This document shows, piece by piece, positions 16,707 through 25,219 of a stretch of 64,000 nucleotides of DNA (position 1 is its first letter; each line of letters opens with the position of its first letter). The notes under the pieces are model-generated. The model was not told where the DNA came from and made no database searches. It saw only the letters and a program-made list of their open reading frames with translations. A program made the translations under genes and the position numbers. Location of the stretch: the NCBI GenBank assembly GCA_023386315.1, contig JAEWJZ010000010.1:124001-188000 (forward strand), read 5' to 3'. The DNA is from Bacillota bacterium. Lineage in GTDB: Bacteria > Bacillota > Clostridia > Lachnospirales > Lachnospiraceae.

Positions 16707-18110
16707 TTATGAACAGAGATCCACGATTACCTGGGCAAATATCTTTGCACTCACCAGAAGTTCATCAATCACAGCAAACTCATCGGCACCATGCATGCGG
16801 TTGTCCGTTCCCGGCAAAGATGCTCCGAAGGCAACACCATTCTTAAGTTCGTGAACATAGGTGCCTCCTCCCATGGAAACGCACTCTCCCTTTAAACCGG
16901 TATAGGATTCATATGCATTCAGCAGCGTTTTTACAAATACTGAATTTCCGTCAACGTGATGAGGCGGGCGCATGGAATCATTATGCAGGGTAAATCCATT
17001 TTCTTCCATATTCTTTCTAACTACCTCAAGCACGTTCTCCTTTGTTGCACAGATGGGGCATCGGCTGTCAAAGGTTCCGGAAAGGCCGGTCTCAATCACT
17101 TCCAGAAGGCTGAAAGCCAGAGTTAACCCACCTGAGAGTTCATCGCTCATGGCAATGCCCAGAGCTTTTCCTTCTGTATCCCCGTGAGGGATCAGCTCCA
17201 AAAGACGGCCGAGCATGGTGATCTGCGGACATTTTGCAAAAGGAAGTCTGGTTAGATAAACCAAAAGGCCGGTTAATGCATTATTACCCTCTTTGGGAGT
17301 GGAGGCATGAGCACTCTCCCCTACAGCGGTAATGTGTGCTGTATCACCCTCAAAAGCCAGCTGGTAACGAACACCGGTTTCGCTCTCGCATTCAGAGGCA
17401 ATACGGCTTAACACTTCTTTATCAAAACCGGCAACTACTGCATTCGCCTTGCCCGGTACAACATTTACCTTAAGACCTGCTTTGAGACTCACCAGCTTTG
17501 GAAGGGCATCGGACGGCTCCCAGTCTGCAGTGAAATGACCGTTCAGTCCGCCTTTTTCCGTATTCACTACAGGGAATGCCCCATCTGGTGAAAACGTCAT
17601 GGGCGCTTCCTTTTCTATAGAGTAATAATGGGCAATATCGGAACTGCCGCATTCTTCATCTGTACCAAGGATCAGGCGCACATTCTTCTTTAACGGAATG
17701 TTTAACTCCTTCACTGCCCGCATGGCGTAAAGTGCCGCTACAGCAGGTCCCTTATCATCGGAAGTTCCTCTGCCGAATAATTTGTCTCCCTTTACAACCG
17801 GCTCAAAGGGTTCTGTCTCTTTCCAGCCTTCTCCTGCCGGCACCACATCGAGATGCGCCAGAATGTCTAGCTGGTGTTCCTTATCATTTAAATCGGCCGT
17901 TCCCACATAGTTATCATAATTGGTAATGGTAAACCCATAAGAGTCCGCCATATCAAGCGCTTCCTCCAATGCCTGAAATGCGCCTGGACCGTAAGGCATT
18001 CCCTCTTTGTAAGGCATTTTCTCACTGTTGATTCTGCAGAGTCTGCAGATATCTTCAATCATCTCATCCTTATGAGAATCGATGTACTCACCAATCTCTT
18101 TCTTATACAT
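16707..18110 (-). CDS. pepV: M20 family dipeptidase (PepV-like)
   Basis: This 467-residue cytosolic zinc dipeptidase cleaves N-terminal residues from dipeptides. Metal ligands and catalytic residues appear in HLDVVPAG, GTSDDKGP and GTDEECGSSD, in the order expected for PepV/Sapep. The central lid domain (about 190-310) carries HASTPKEG. It is the last gene of a probable prfC-yqeY-pepV run; the metNIQ promoter begins only 30 bp beyond its stop, and no terminator is visible between them. Confidence 0.92.
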   Translation of the reverse strand: MYKKEIGEYIDSHKDEMIEDICRLCRINSEKMPYKEGMPYGPGAFQALEEALDMADSYGFTITNYDNYVGTADLNDKEHQLDILAHLDVVPAGEGWKETEPFEPVVKGDKLFGRGTSDDKGPAVAALYAMRAVKELNIPLKKNVRLILGTDEECGSSDIAHYYSIEKEAPMTFSPDGAFPVVNTEKGGLNGHFTADWEPSDALPKLVSLKAGLKVNVVPGKANAVVAGFDKEVLSRIASECESETGVRYQLAFEGDTAHITAVGESAHASTPKEGNNALTGLLVYLTRLPFAKCPQITMLGRLLELIPHGDTEGKALGIAMSDELSGGLTLAFSLLEVIETGLSGTFDSRCPICATKENVLEVVRKNMEENGFTLHNDSMRPPHHVDGNSVFVKTLLNAYESYTGLKGECVSMGGGTYVHELKNGVAFGASLPGTDNRMHGADEFAVIDELLVSAKIFAQVIVDLCS

Positions 18111-18145
18111 AATTCCGCACCCCTTTCAGCTTTTATAACTATTTT

Positions 18146-18598
18146 CTATTTCATCATCGCTGCAAGTGTTTCATTCACTACCTTGCCGTCTGCTTTTCCT
18201 TTTACCTTAGGCATGAGCACCTTCATGATCTTTCCTTTGTCTGCAGCAGTGGGTGTTTCAATTCCCAGTTCCCCCAGCACGCCGTCTATGATCGCCTTAA
18301 TCTGGTCTACTCCCATGTCCTCCGGTGCGAACTCTTTATATACTGCAATCCGGAAAGAAGCTTCTTCTTTTATGTCGGTACGGTCTGCCGGTGCCTGTTC
18401 AAAAGTCTCCTGAGTCTGTCTCAGTTCCTTTTTCACAACTGCATCTGCTTCTTCTTCCGTAATAGGCGTATGATCCTTCTTATCGATCTCAAAATTCTTA
18501 AGAGCGGAAAGGAGCATGGATAACGCATCTTTTCTGGGCTTATCCTTTGCCTTCATCGCTTCTACCATTGCCTGTCTTACTTCATCAATTCTACTCAT
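18146..18598 (-). CDS. yqeY: GatB/YqeY domain protein
   Basis: This 150-residue helical protein matches the YqeY family, related to the C-terminal tRNA-binding domain of GatB. Family features are the N-terminal helix with MKAKDKPRKDALSMLLSALK and the C-terminal TAADKGKIMKVLMPKVKGKADGK. It may touch tRNA or amidotransferase complexes, but the role is not established. SD GGAGGCAGCAGACA precedes the ATG. It lies between prfC and pepV. Confidence 0.92.
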   Translation of the reverse strand: MSRIDEVRQAMVEAMKAKDKPRKDALSMLLSALKNFEIDKKDHTPITEEEADAVVKKELRQTQETFEQAPADRTDIKEEASFRIAVYKEFAPEDMGVDQIKAIIDGVLGELGIETPTAADKGKIMKVLMPKVKGKADGKVVNETLAAMMK

Positions 18599-18648
18599 TG
18601 TCTGCTGCCTCCTTGTTTTTATACATTCCCGGGACCTTCTCTTCCCAA

Positions 18649-20238
18649 TTAGTTGTGTCCGAATTCAGAAAGTCTGAGGCCCGGATTACGGTCCAGTACC
18701 ATTCCCACGCTCCAGCTGTTAACAAAAAGAAGCAGCGGGTTATCTTTTAAGTCCTTAATACGTTTCATATCGGATGTGCCCTGAATCTTTGCCACATCCA
18801 CCTCAGTGCTGTTTTCTACCCAGCGGATATATTCATATGGCAGCTTCTCAAGCTTCACTTCCACGTTGTATTCGTTCTCCAGACGATAGGTCAGCACTTC
18901 AAACTGAAGTTCTCCCACGACGCCTACAATGATCTCTTCCATTCCGGTATTAAACTCCTGGAAGATCTGAATGGCACCTTCCTGGGCGATCTGATTCACA
19001 CCTTTTATAAACTGCTTCCGCTTCATGGTATCAATCTGGCGCACTCTGGCAAAATGTTCCGGTGCGAAGGTAGGAATTCCTTCAAACTGGAATTTTTCGC
19101 TGGATTTGCAGAGGGTGTCTCCAATGGAGAAAATACCGGGATCGAATACACCGATAATGTCTCCGCCGTATGCCTCTTCCACGATCTTTCTGTCCTGTGC
19201 CATCATCTGCTGGGGCTGGGATAAACGAAGTTTTTTCCCTCCCTGCACGTGGTTCACTTCCATACCGGCATCAAACTTTCCTGAAACAATCCTCATGAAA
19301 GCAATCCGGTCTCTGTGAGCCTTATTCATATTTGCCTGAATCTTAAAGACAAAAGCAGAAAAATCCTCGTCAAAAGGATCAATTACTCCGGTTGTTGTCA
19401 GTCTGGGAAGGGGTGAGGTGGTCATCTGAAGAAAATGCTGTAAAAATGTCTCAACGCCAAAATTGGTCAGTGCAGAGCCGAAAAAAACGGGAGATAAATC
19501 TCCTCTGCTGACCCGTTCCATATCCAGTTCGTCACTGGCTCCGTCAAGTAGCTCGATCTCGTCCATCAGCTGTCTGTGGAAGGATTCCCCGATTAAAGCG
19601 TCCACCTGGTCATCGCCTAACTGAACTTCCGTGGATTCCACTTCCTTTTGACCGTTCATGGCTGCCTTAAAGGTGGTAATGGTCCCCTTAAAACGGTCGT
19701 AAACTCCCTTAAAATCTCTTCCGCAGCCAATGGGCCAGTTCACCGGACAGGTTCTGATACCAAGAACGGATTCAATCTCGTCCATCAGTTCAAAGGGATC
19801 TCTCGCCTCCCGGTCCATCTTATTTATAAAGGTAAAAATAGGTATATGTCTCATCACACAGACTTTAAAAAGCTTAATCGTCTGCGCTTCCACACCCTTG
19901 GAACCATCAATGACCATGACAGCAGAGTCTGCCGCCATCAAAGTACGGTACGTGTCCTCAGAGAAATCCTGGTGGCCCGGGGTGTCTAAAATATTAATGC
20001 AAAATCCGTCGTAATTAAACTGTAATACGGAGGAGGTTACGGAAATACCTCTTTCCTTTTCGATCTCCATCCAGTCGGAAACCGCATGTCTTGATGATTT
20101 TCTTCCTTTTACAGAGCCGGCTAAGTTAATGGCTCCTCCATATAGAAGAAACTTCTCTGTCAGCGTGGTCTTTCCCGCATCTGGATGGGAAATGATGGCA
20201 AATGTTCTTCTCTTCTTTATTTCTTCTGCAATATTCAC
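18649..20238 (-). CDS. prfC: Peptide chain release factor 3
   Basis: RF3 is a translational GTPase that recycles RF1/RF2 after termination. The 529 residues start with the G1 loop SHPDAGKTTLTEKFLLYGGAI, the switch region EKERGISVTSS, DTPGHQDFSEDTYR (G3) and NKMD (G4). The RF3-specific C-terminal domains follow. The start is GTG at 20238 with GGAGG 10 bp upstream; no in-frame ATG fits better. A promoter lies immediately upstream. Confidence 0.96.
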   Translation of the reverse strand: MNIAEEIKKRRTFAIISHPDAGKTTLTEKFLLYGGAINLAGSVKGRKSSRHAVSDWMEIEKERGISVTSSVLQFNYDGFCINILDTPGHQDFSEDTYRTLMAADSAVMVIDGSKGVEAQTIKLFKVCVMRHIPIFTFINKMDREARDPFELMDEIESVLGIRTCPVNWPIGCGRDFKGVYDRFKGTITTFKAAMNGQKEVESTEVQLGDDQVDALIGESFHRQLMDEIELLDGASDELDMERVSRGDLSPVFFGSALTNFGVETFLQHFLQMTTSPLPRLTTTGVIDPFDEDFSAFVFKIQANMNKAHRDRIAFMRIVSGKFDAGMEVNHVQGGKKLRLSQPQQMMAQDRKIVEEAYGGDIIGVFDPGIFSIGDTLCKSSEKFQFEGIPTFAPEHFARVRQIDTMKRKQFIKGVNQIAQEGAIQIFQEFNTGMEEIIVGVVGELQFEVLTYRLENEYNVEVKLEKLPYEYIRWVENSTEVDVAKIQGTSDMKRIKDLKDNPLLLFVNSWSVGMVLDRNPGLRLSEFGHN

Positions 20239-20276
20239 AAAAATAATTCCTCCAATTATACGTCTGGGTCCTGTCT

Positions 20277-20305
20277 ATTGTAGTATGATTCCAACCATAA
20301 GTCAA
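20277..20305 (-). promoter_or_regulatory. prfC promoter
   Basis: TTGACT (20300-20305) and TACAAT (20277-20282) with a 17-bp spacer on the minus strand, in the gap between coaBC and prfC. Confidence 0.65.
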
Positions 20306-20342
20306 GATTCACTCTGGCAGTTGGAATATGGAATTTTTCCTG

Positions 20343-21530
20343 CTACGCAAAAAAAATCTCAGATAAGAGACGGTGTGCCACTTCCTCTTTTGTCATCTTT
20401 TCAAGAGCGGTCTCCCTGTCCTTGGTAATGATGGTAACCACGTTGGTATCCGTTCCGAATCCGGCGCCTTCCACCTTTAAATTATTTGCCACAATCATAT
20501 TGATTTTTTTCCGTTTCAGCTTTTCCCTGGAATTTTCCAGCATGTTCTCTGTTTCCATGGAGAAACCGCAGAGGAATTGTCCTTCCGGCTTGTGTTCCCC
20601 CAGCCATTTTAAAATATCTTCCGTCCGTTCCAGTTCCAGAGATAAGTCCCCGTCTTTTTTCTTGGTTTTCTCTGCATTCACATGCTTTGGACGATAATCT
20701 GCAACGGCTGCCGCTTTGATCACTGCATCCTGGTCCTTTGCTTCTTTTTTCACAGCTTCAAACATGTCTGCGGCGCTTTCCACCTCTATGACCTTCACAA
20801 AGGAAGGTTTTTTAATCTCCGTTTTTCCGGTTACGAGGGTGACGAAGGCTCCTCTTAAAGCTGCATCCCTGGCTATTGCATATCCCATTTTTCCAGTGGA
20901 AAAATTAGTGATATAGCGGACCGGATCAAGGGCTTCCCTGGTTGGTCCTGCTGTAACGAGAATCCTCTTTCCTTCCAGATCTTTTTCATATCCTGCTTCT
21001 TTTTCGATGTATTCAAACAGTGTTTCCGGTTCCGGCATCTTACCTGCACCCACGTCTCCGCAGGCTAAATATCCCACTGCAGGAGTGATGACTTCCATTC
21101 CATAGGACTGACAGATTCTTATATTATCCTGTACAATGGGGTTCTCATACATGTTCGTGTTCATGGCAGGGGCAATGATTTTCTTACACTTACATGCCAG
21201 GACTGTGGTGGTGAGCATATCATCTGCCAGACCATGGGCAAGCTTTGCAATTACATTGGCACTGGCGGGAGCAATCATCACCACATCCGCTAATTTAGCG
21301 ATGGAAACATGCTCTACCTGAAACTGAAAATTACGGTCAAAGGTATCAACCAGGCATTTATTGCCGGTCAGGGATTCAAACGTAATGGGATTTATAAAAT
21401 TAGTGGCACTCTCAGTCATGATCACATGGACGTTGCAGCCTTTTTTCACCAGCATGCTGGCAAGCCCGGCTGTTTTATAAGCAGCAATGCTTCCTGTAAC
21501 GCCCAGAATAATATTTTTTCCTTTCAGCAT
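20343..21530 (-). CDS. coaBC: Bifunctional CoaBC (phosphopantothenoylcysteine synthetase/decarboxylase)
   Basis: This enzyme joins cysteine to phosphopantothenate (CoaB) and decarboxylates the product (CoaC) in coenzyme A synthesis. The N-terminal flavoprotein half has GVTGSIAAYK, PAMNTNMYENP and the active-site cysteine in ACGDVGAGKMPE. The C-terminal CoaB half has VTAGPTREALDPVRYITNFS and the AAVADYRPK motif. The ATG at 21530 follows GGAGGCTTTT; a longer reading frame upstream lacks such a site. It is divergent from coaX, another gene of the same pathway. Confidence 0.95.
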   Translation of the reverse strand: MLKGKNIILGVTGSIAAYKTAGLASMLVKKGCNVHVIMTESATNFINPITFESLTGNKCLVDTFDRNFQFQVEHVSIAKLADVVMIAPASANVIAKLAHGLADDMLTTTVLACKCKKIIAPAMNTNMYENPIVQDNIRICQSYGMEVITPAVGYLACGDVGAGKMPEPETLFEYIEKEAGYEKDLEGKRILVTAGPTREALDPVRYITNFSTGKMGYAIARDAALRGAFVTLVTGKTEIKKPSFVKVIEVESAADMFEAVKKEAKDQDAVIKAAAVADYRPKHVNAEKTKKKDGDLSLELERTEDILKWLGEHKPEGQFLCGFSMETENMLENSREKLKRKKINMIVANNLKVEGAGFGTDTNVVTIITKDRETALEKMTKEEVAHRLLSEIFFA

Positions 21531-21613
21531 AAAAGCCTCCGTTGTTTTTCCATTAAAAATATGATACTCTACAGTATAGCACAAGAAAAAAAAGTTGGAA
21601 AGGAGTTCTCTCC

Positions 21614-22378
21614 ATGATTTTAGCCATCGATATCGGAAACAGCAATATCGTCATTGGCGGCATTGACAGCAGCAAAACTTATTTTGTTGAACGGGTGAAC
21701 ACCAATCACAGAAAAACAGAACTGGAATATGCCGTAAATATAAAGGACATTATGGATCTTAACGGTTTTTCGCTTTCCTCCATTGAAGGATCAATCGTAT
21801 CCTCGGTTGTCCCTCCTCTCACAGAGGTAATCCTCTCTGCAGTGAGAAAACTGACGGGCAAAACACCTCTCCTTGTTGGCTCAGGAATGAAAACAGGCCT
21901 GAATATCAAGATGGATAACCCGAAGACAGTGGGAAGTGACTTAATCGTTGATGCCGTTGCCGCACTTAAGAATTTTACACCTCCTATTATTGTGATTGAT
22001 ATGGGAACTGCAACTACCGTGTCCGTTATCGACCAGCAGGGGAATTTTACAGGAGGCATCATCTTCCCAGGTCTCAGGGTTTCACTGGATTCCTTAAGCA
22101 GCCGGGCTGCCCAGCTTCCTTATATCGGCCTGGATAAACCCAGCAGAATCATTGGTAAAAACACCATTGACAGCATGAAAAACGGCATTCTGTACGGCAA
22201 CGCGGCCATGATTGACGGCATTATTGACCGGATGCAGGATGAGATACAGATGAAAGCCAGCCTTGTGGCAACGGGCGGTCTGGCATCATCGGTTATTTCC
22301 CTCTGCCGTCATAAAATACACTATGACGATGCTCTGCTGCTAAAAGGCCTGCAGATTTTATATGAAAAAAACAGATAA
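21614..22378 (+). CDS. coaX: Type III pantothenate kinase
   Basis: CoaX phosphorylates pantothenate with ATP, the first committed step of CoA synthesis, and is not feedback-inhibited by CoA. The 254 residues carry the ASKHA phosphate-1 motif AIDIGNSNIVIGG, the pantothenate-binding NPKTVGSDLIVDAVAA, and DMGTATTVSVID. SD GGAAAGGAGTTCTCTCC precedes the ATG. It is head-to-head with coaBC across 83 bp; that gap contains the inverted repeat ATACT-CTAC-AGTAT near 21562-21575, which might be an operator. Confidence 0.95.
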   Translation: MILAIDIGNSNIVIGGIDSSKTYFVERVNTNHRKTELEYAVNIKDIMDLNGFSLSSIEGSIVSSVVPPLTEVILSAVRKLTGKTPLLVGSGMKTGLNIKMDNPKTVGSDLIVDAVAALKNFTPPIIVIDMGTATTVSVIDQQGNFTGGIIFPGLRVSLDSLSSRAAQLPYIGLDKPSRIIGKNTIDSMKNGILYGNAAMIDGIIDRMQDEIQMKASLVATGGLASSVISLCRHKIHYDDALLLKGLQILYEKNR

Positions 22379-22422
22379 AATAAAAGCGTCCAAAAACTGG
22401 AAATAAATTTTAATTCGGCAAT

Positions 22423-22453
22423 CGTATAAAAGCCCTCGAATAAGTACATCATT
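22423..22453 (+). promoter_or_regulatory. Possible forespore sigma promoter of sigG
   Basis: GTATA (22423-22427) and GTACATCATT (22444-22453) are separated by 16 bp, resembling sigma-F/sigma-G type elements. The match to the sigma-F -10 consensus is only partial, so this is a candidate. Confidence 0.3.
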
Positions 22454-22490
22454 TCTATGTAAGAGATTAAAATGATGCGGAGGGAAAGAT

Positions 22491-23267
22491 ATGTCTGGAT
22501 ACAAAGTAGAGATTTGCGGCGTCAATACTTCCAAACTGCCTCTTCTGAGCAATGAGGAGAAGGAAGTTCTTTTCAAGCGGATACTTAACGGAGATAAAAA
22601 AGCCAGAGAAGATTACATCAGGGGAAACTTAAGACTGGTTCTCAGTGTAATACAGCGTTTTTCCGGCAGCAGCGAAAATGTGGACGATTTGTTTCAGATC
22701 GGCTGCATCGGTCTGATCAAGGCGATCGATAATTTCGATATTACGCAGAATGTCCGGTTTTCCACCTATGCAGTGCCCATGATACTGGGCGAGGTACGGC
22801 GTTATCTTCGGGATAATAACTCCATCCGTGTCAGCCGTTCCCTGCGTGATACTGCTTATAAAGCAATTTACGCCAAAGAAAACCTGATGAAAAAGAACTT
22901 AAAAGAACCTACACTCATGGAAATCGCGGATGAAATCGGAGTCAGCAAGGAGGATATTACCTATGCTCTTGATGCGATTCAGAGCCCGGTAAGTTTATAT
23001 GAGCCGGTTTACTCGGATGGGGGAGATCCTCTGTTTGTCATGGACCAGATCAGTGACAAGAAAAACCTGGAGGAAAACTGGGTTGAGGACATTTCTCTCA
23101 ACGAGGCCATGAGAAGACTTCCGGAACGGGAACGTCATATTATCGATATGCGTTTCTTTGAAGGCAAAACGCAGACGGAAGTCGCAGAAGAGATCCATAT
23201 CAGTCAGGCTCAGGTCAGCAGGCTGGAAAAAAACGCTCTTAAAACCATGAAAAACTATCTTTCATAA
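22491..23267 (+). CDS. sigG: Sporulation RNA polymerase sigma factor SigG
   Basis: Sigma-G drives late forespore transcription. The 258 residues start MSGYKVEICGVNTSKLPLL, the conserved N-terminal segment of sigma-G, and continue with region 2 (DLFQIGCIGLIKAIDNFD, RFSTYAVPMILGEVRRYLRD), region 3 and region 4 with the HTH TQTEVAEEIHISQAQVSRLEK. SD CGGAGGGAAAG is strong. It is on the opposite strand from, and convergent with, spoIIGA-sigE; in Bacillus subtilis these three genes run in tandem. Confidence 0.95.
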   Translation: MSGYKVEICGVNTSKLPLLSNEEKEVLFKRILNGDKKAREDYIRGNLRLVLSVIQRFSGSSENVDDLFQIGCIGLIKAIDNFDITQNVRFSTYAVPMILGEVRRYLRDNNSIRVSRSLRDTAYKAIYAKENLMKKNLKEPTLMEIADEIGVSKEDITYALDAIQSPVSLYEPVYSDGGDPLFVMDQISDKKNLEENWVEDISLNEAMRRLPERERHIIDMRFFEGKTQTEVAEEIHISQAQVSRLEKNALKTMKNYLS

Positions 23268-23275
23268 ACAGCTTT

Positions 23276-23323
23276 ATGTGATACTCACATAGCATAAGCC
23301 CACCTTTTTCAAAGGCAGGCTTA
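23276..23323. terminator. Hairpins between convergent sigG and sigE
   Basis: Two stems lie in the 69-bp gap: ATGTGA-tac-TCACAT (23276-23290) and a longer one, TAAGCC ... GGCTTA with inner CCTTT/AAAGG (23295-23323). Neither has a long T-run, but position between convergent genes suggests termination. Confidence 0.45.
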
Positions 23324-23336
23324 GCTACATAATCTT

Positions 23337-24077
23337 TTATTCGAACCGCACAATTTCTTTTTTCAGCCTCTTCATAATTTTTTTCTCAAGCCTTGATATG
23401 TAAGATTGGGATATTCCAAGTAAATCCGCCACTTCCTTCTGTGTCATCTCTTCCCCATCCTCATCGGAAAGGCCAAACCGCAGCTCCACGATCTTGCGCT
23501 CCCTGGGACTTAACCGGCTGATTGCAGTGTTCAGGAGATTTCTTTCAACCTCTGTTTCTAAATCTTTATATATTACATCCTCATCCGTACCAAGAATATC
23601 TGACAAAAGAAGCTCATTTCCATCCCAGTCCACGTTTAATGGCTCATCAATGGACACTTCCATTTTTGTCTTATTATTTCTTCTTAAATACATGAGTATC
23701 TCGTTTTCAATGCAGCGGGAAGCATAAGTTGCCAGTTTTATATTTTTAGTCGGATTAAAGGTATTGATCGCTTTAATCAGTCCGATTGTACCAATGGATA
23801 TTAAATCTTCCACACCAACACTGGTATTATCAAATTTTTTAGCAATATAAACGACCAGGCGGAGATTGTGTTCAATCAATTCTGATTTCGCTCTCTGGTC
23901 CTCATCTCCTCCAAGAAGTGCAATAATCTGGGCCTCCCTCTCATTATCCAGAGGCGCAGGCAGAATATCCGCACCTCCAATGTAATGGATCTCCCCCTGA
24001 GACGGCATCATCAATGTTCTGAATGTTGGAATTGCTTTAAACTGAAAACGATTTGGTACGGATACTTTTATAATCAT
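23337..24077 (-). CDS. sigE: Sporulation RNA polymerase sigma factor SigE (pro-form)
   Basis: Sigma-E directs early mother-cell transcription. The 246-residue protein has an N-terminal extension of about 25-30 residues before [14 protein letters not shown], consistent with the pro-sequence removed by SpoIIGA. Region 2 ([40 protein letters not shown]) and the region 4 HTH ([23 protein letters not shown]) are intact. It follows spoIIGA by 30 bp in the same operon. Confidence 0.96.
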   Translation of the reverse strand: MIIKVSVPNRFQFKAIPTFRTLMMPSQGEIHYIGGADILPAPLDNEREAQIIALLGGDEDQRAKSELIEHNLRLVVYIAKKFDNTSVGVEDLISIGTIGLIKAINTFNPTKNIKLATYASRCIENEILMYLRRNNKTKMEVSIDEPLNVDWDGNELLLSDILGTDEDVIYKDLETEVERNLLNTAISRLSPRERKIVELRFGLSDEDGEEMTQKEVADLLGISQSYISRLEKKIMKRLKKEIVRFE

Positions 24078-24107
24078 GTCGACACTCTCTCCTTTACATC
24101 AATACAA

Positions 24108-24944
24108 TTACTCATCGTGCAACAGCATCTGATATTCTCCGCTTGAGGACAGCGCCTTTTTGCAGACAGCAATCAGAGGCTTTTCAATTATTTTTACATC
24201 ATCTCCCTGACGTACCTCCATCTCGTCTAAAAAAATACCGGGCATGACTCCGTTTGATTTTCCCACGCTTTTGAAGGGGATATAAACCACCTCCGAAACG
24301 CTTTCACAGAGTTCCCGGACGGCTTCATAGGTCACAACGTGGACGGGACGGCGGCTTACCGGCTCATAAAGGCAGTTCCCTGTATCAAGAAGAGCCGTTA
24401 CCATCTTTTCCTTTCCTCTGTAATGCATGGTGACTTCATATATATTGCTCTTTGCTTTCCACAGACCCGGAAGCCATCGAAGCAATACACGAATCCCAAA
24501 ATAGGACCCGGCTCCAAAAAAAATCAACTGGTAAAAAGGAATGGCCTTGCCTGTATTTCCTCTAAGAATCTGTTCTATATAATAGCCGGCCTTCGTATGC
24601 TGATATAGGAACTCCATAATTCCTCCTACAGCCACTGCAGCCAGATAAAGGGCTATTACTCCTTTTCCGATATCTTTGGGTCTTTTTAAGTCGAAAGCCG
24701 TCACTACCATCAGGGTACTGACTCCCAGATAAGTAACTGCCATCTCAGGCAAAACAGGCAGATATGGAAAAACAGCGGCAAACACGGCCCACGCTGCTCC
24801 CAAAGCTGCCCCCAGAATCAGCCTCCACCGGATCAGACGGTACTTCATTCCCCGTCTTACGATGGACAATACCAGAAAATCCATGGTAAAATTAATAAAG
24901 AACAACACATCTATGTACAGGTTAAGTTCCGTTTCTGCGTTCAC
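24108..24944 (-). CDS. spoIIGA: Sigma-E processing peptidase SpoIIGA
   Basis: SpoIIGA is a membrane aspartic protease that cleaves pro-sigma-E at the sporulation septum. The N-terminal half has about five transmembrane helices beginning at LYIDVLFFINFTMDFLVL; the C-terminal half contains the active-site motif LLDTGNCLYEP (Asp near residue 187 counted from the chosen start). A longer frame opens at 25001, but its first 20 codons overlap a TTGACA/TATAAT promoter, so I prefer the GTG at 24944; AGGG lies 6 bp upstream. This exact start is uncertain. sigE follows in the operon. Confidence 0.88.
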   Translation of the reverse strand: MNAETELNLYIDVLFFINFTMDFLVLSIVRRGMKYRLIRWRLILGAALGAAWAVFAAVFPYLPVLPEMAVTYLGVSTLMVVTAFDLKRPKDIGKGVIALYLAAVAVGGIMEFLYQHTKAGYYIEQILRGNTGKAIPFYQLIFFGAGSYFGIRVLLRWLPGLWKAKSNIYEVTMHYRGKEKMVTALLDTGNCLYEPVSRRPVHVVTYEAVRELCESVSEVVYIPFKSVGKSNGVMPGIFLDEMEVRQGDDVKIIEKPLIAVCKKALSSSGEYQMLLHDE

Positions 24945-24962
24945 CTCCCGCCCTGTAGGAAC

Positions 24963-24996
24963 ATTATAGCCAGTTATCCATTCAGAATTTGTCAAA
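24963..24996 (-). promoter_or_regulatory. spoIIGA-sigE promoter with long spacer and 0A-box-like site
   Basis: TTGACA (24990-24995) and TATAAT (24963-24968) are separated by 21 bp on the minus strand. The plus strand over the -35 reads TTTGTCAAAA, with TGTCAAA one base from the Spo0A box TGTCGAA. The Bacillus subtilis spoIIG promoter likewise has a 22-bp spacer and needs Spo0A-P bound at the -35. Confidence 0.6.
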
Positions 24997-25141
24997 ACCA
25001 CGGAAAAAATTCCATATTTTCATCGTCTTTTTCCAACCTGCTGTGTCAGTTCCCGACAGTAATTTACAGTCCGGATCTGATATTTTTGTCTTACTCTCAC
25101 TTATCAGGGAATTGGAGACCCCAATCCCGGACAGCAAAAAA

Positions 25142-25178
25142 ACAGCCGGACACAGTGGTTTTTTCTGTGTTCGACTGT
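25142..25178 (-). terminator. valS terminator
   Basis: ACAGCCGGACACAG pairs with CTGTGTTCGACTGT (12 of 14 positions), and T-runs flank both sides. It is about 40 bp past the valS stop. The remaining 145 bp up to the spoIIGA promoter holds a further GGGA/TCCC-type stem but no gene. Confidence 0.75.
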
Positions 25179-25219
25179 TTTTTCATATATTATTAAATTG
25201 TCGATTTTTTATTAAATGA

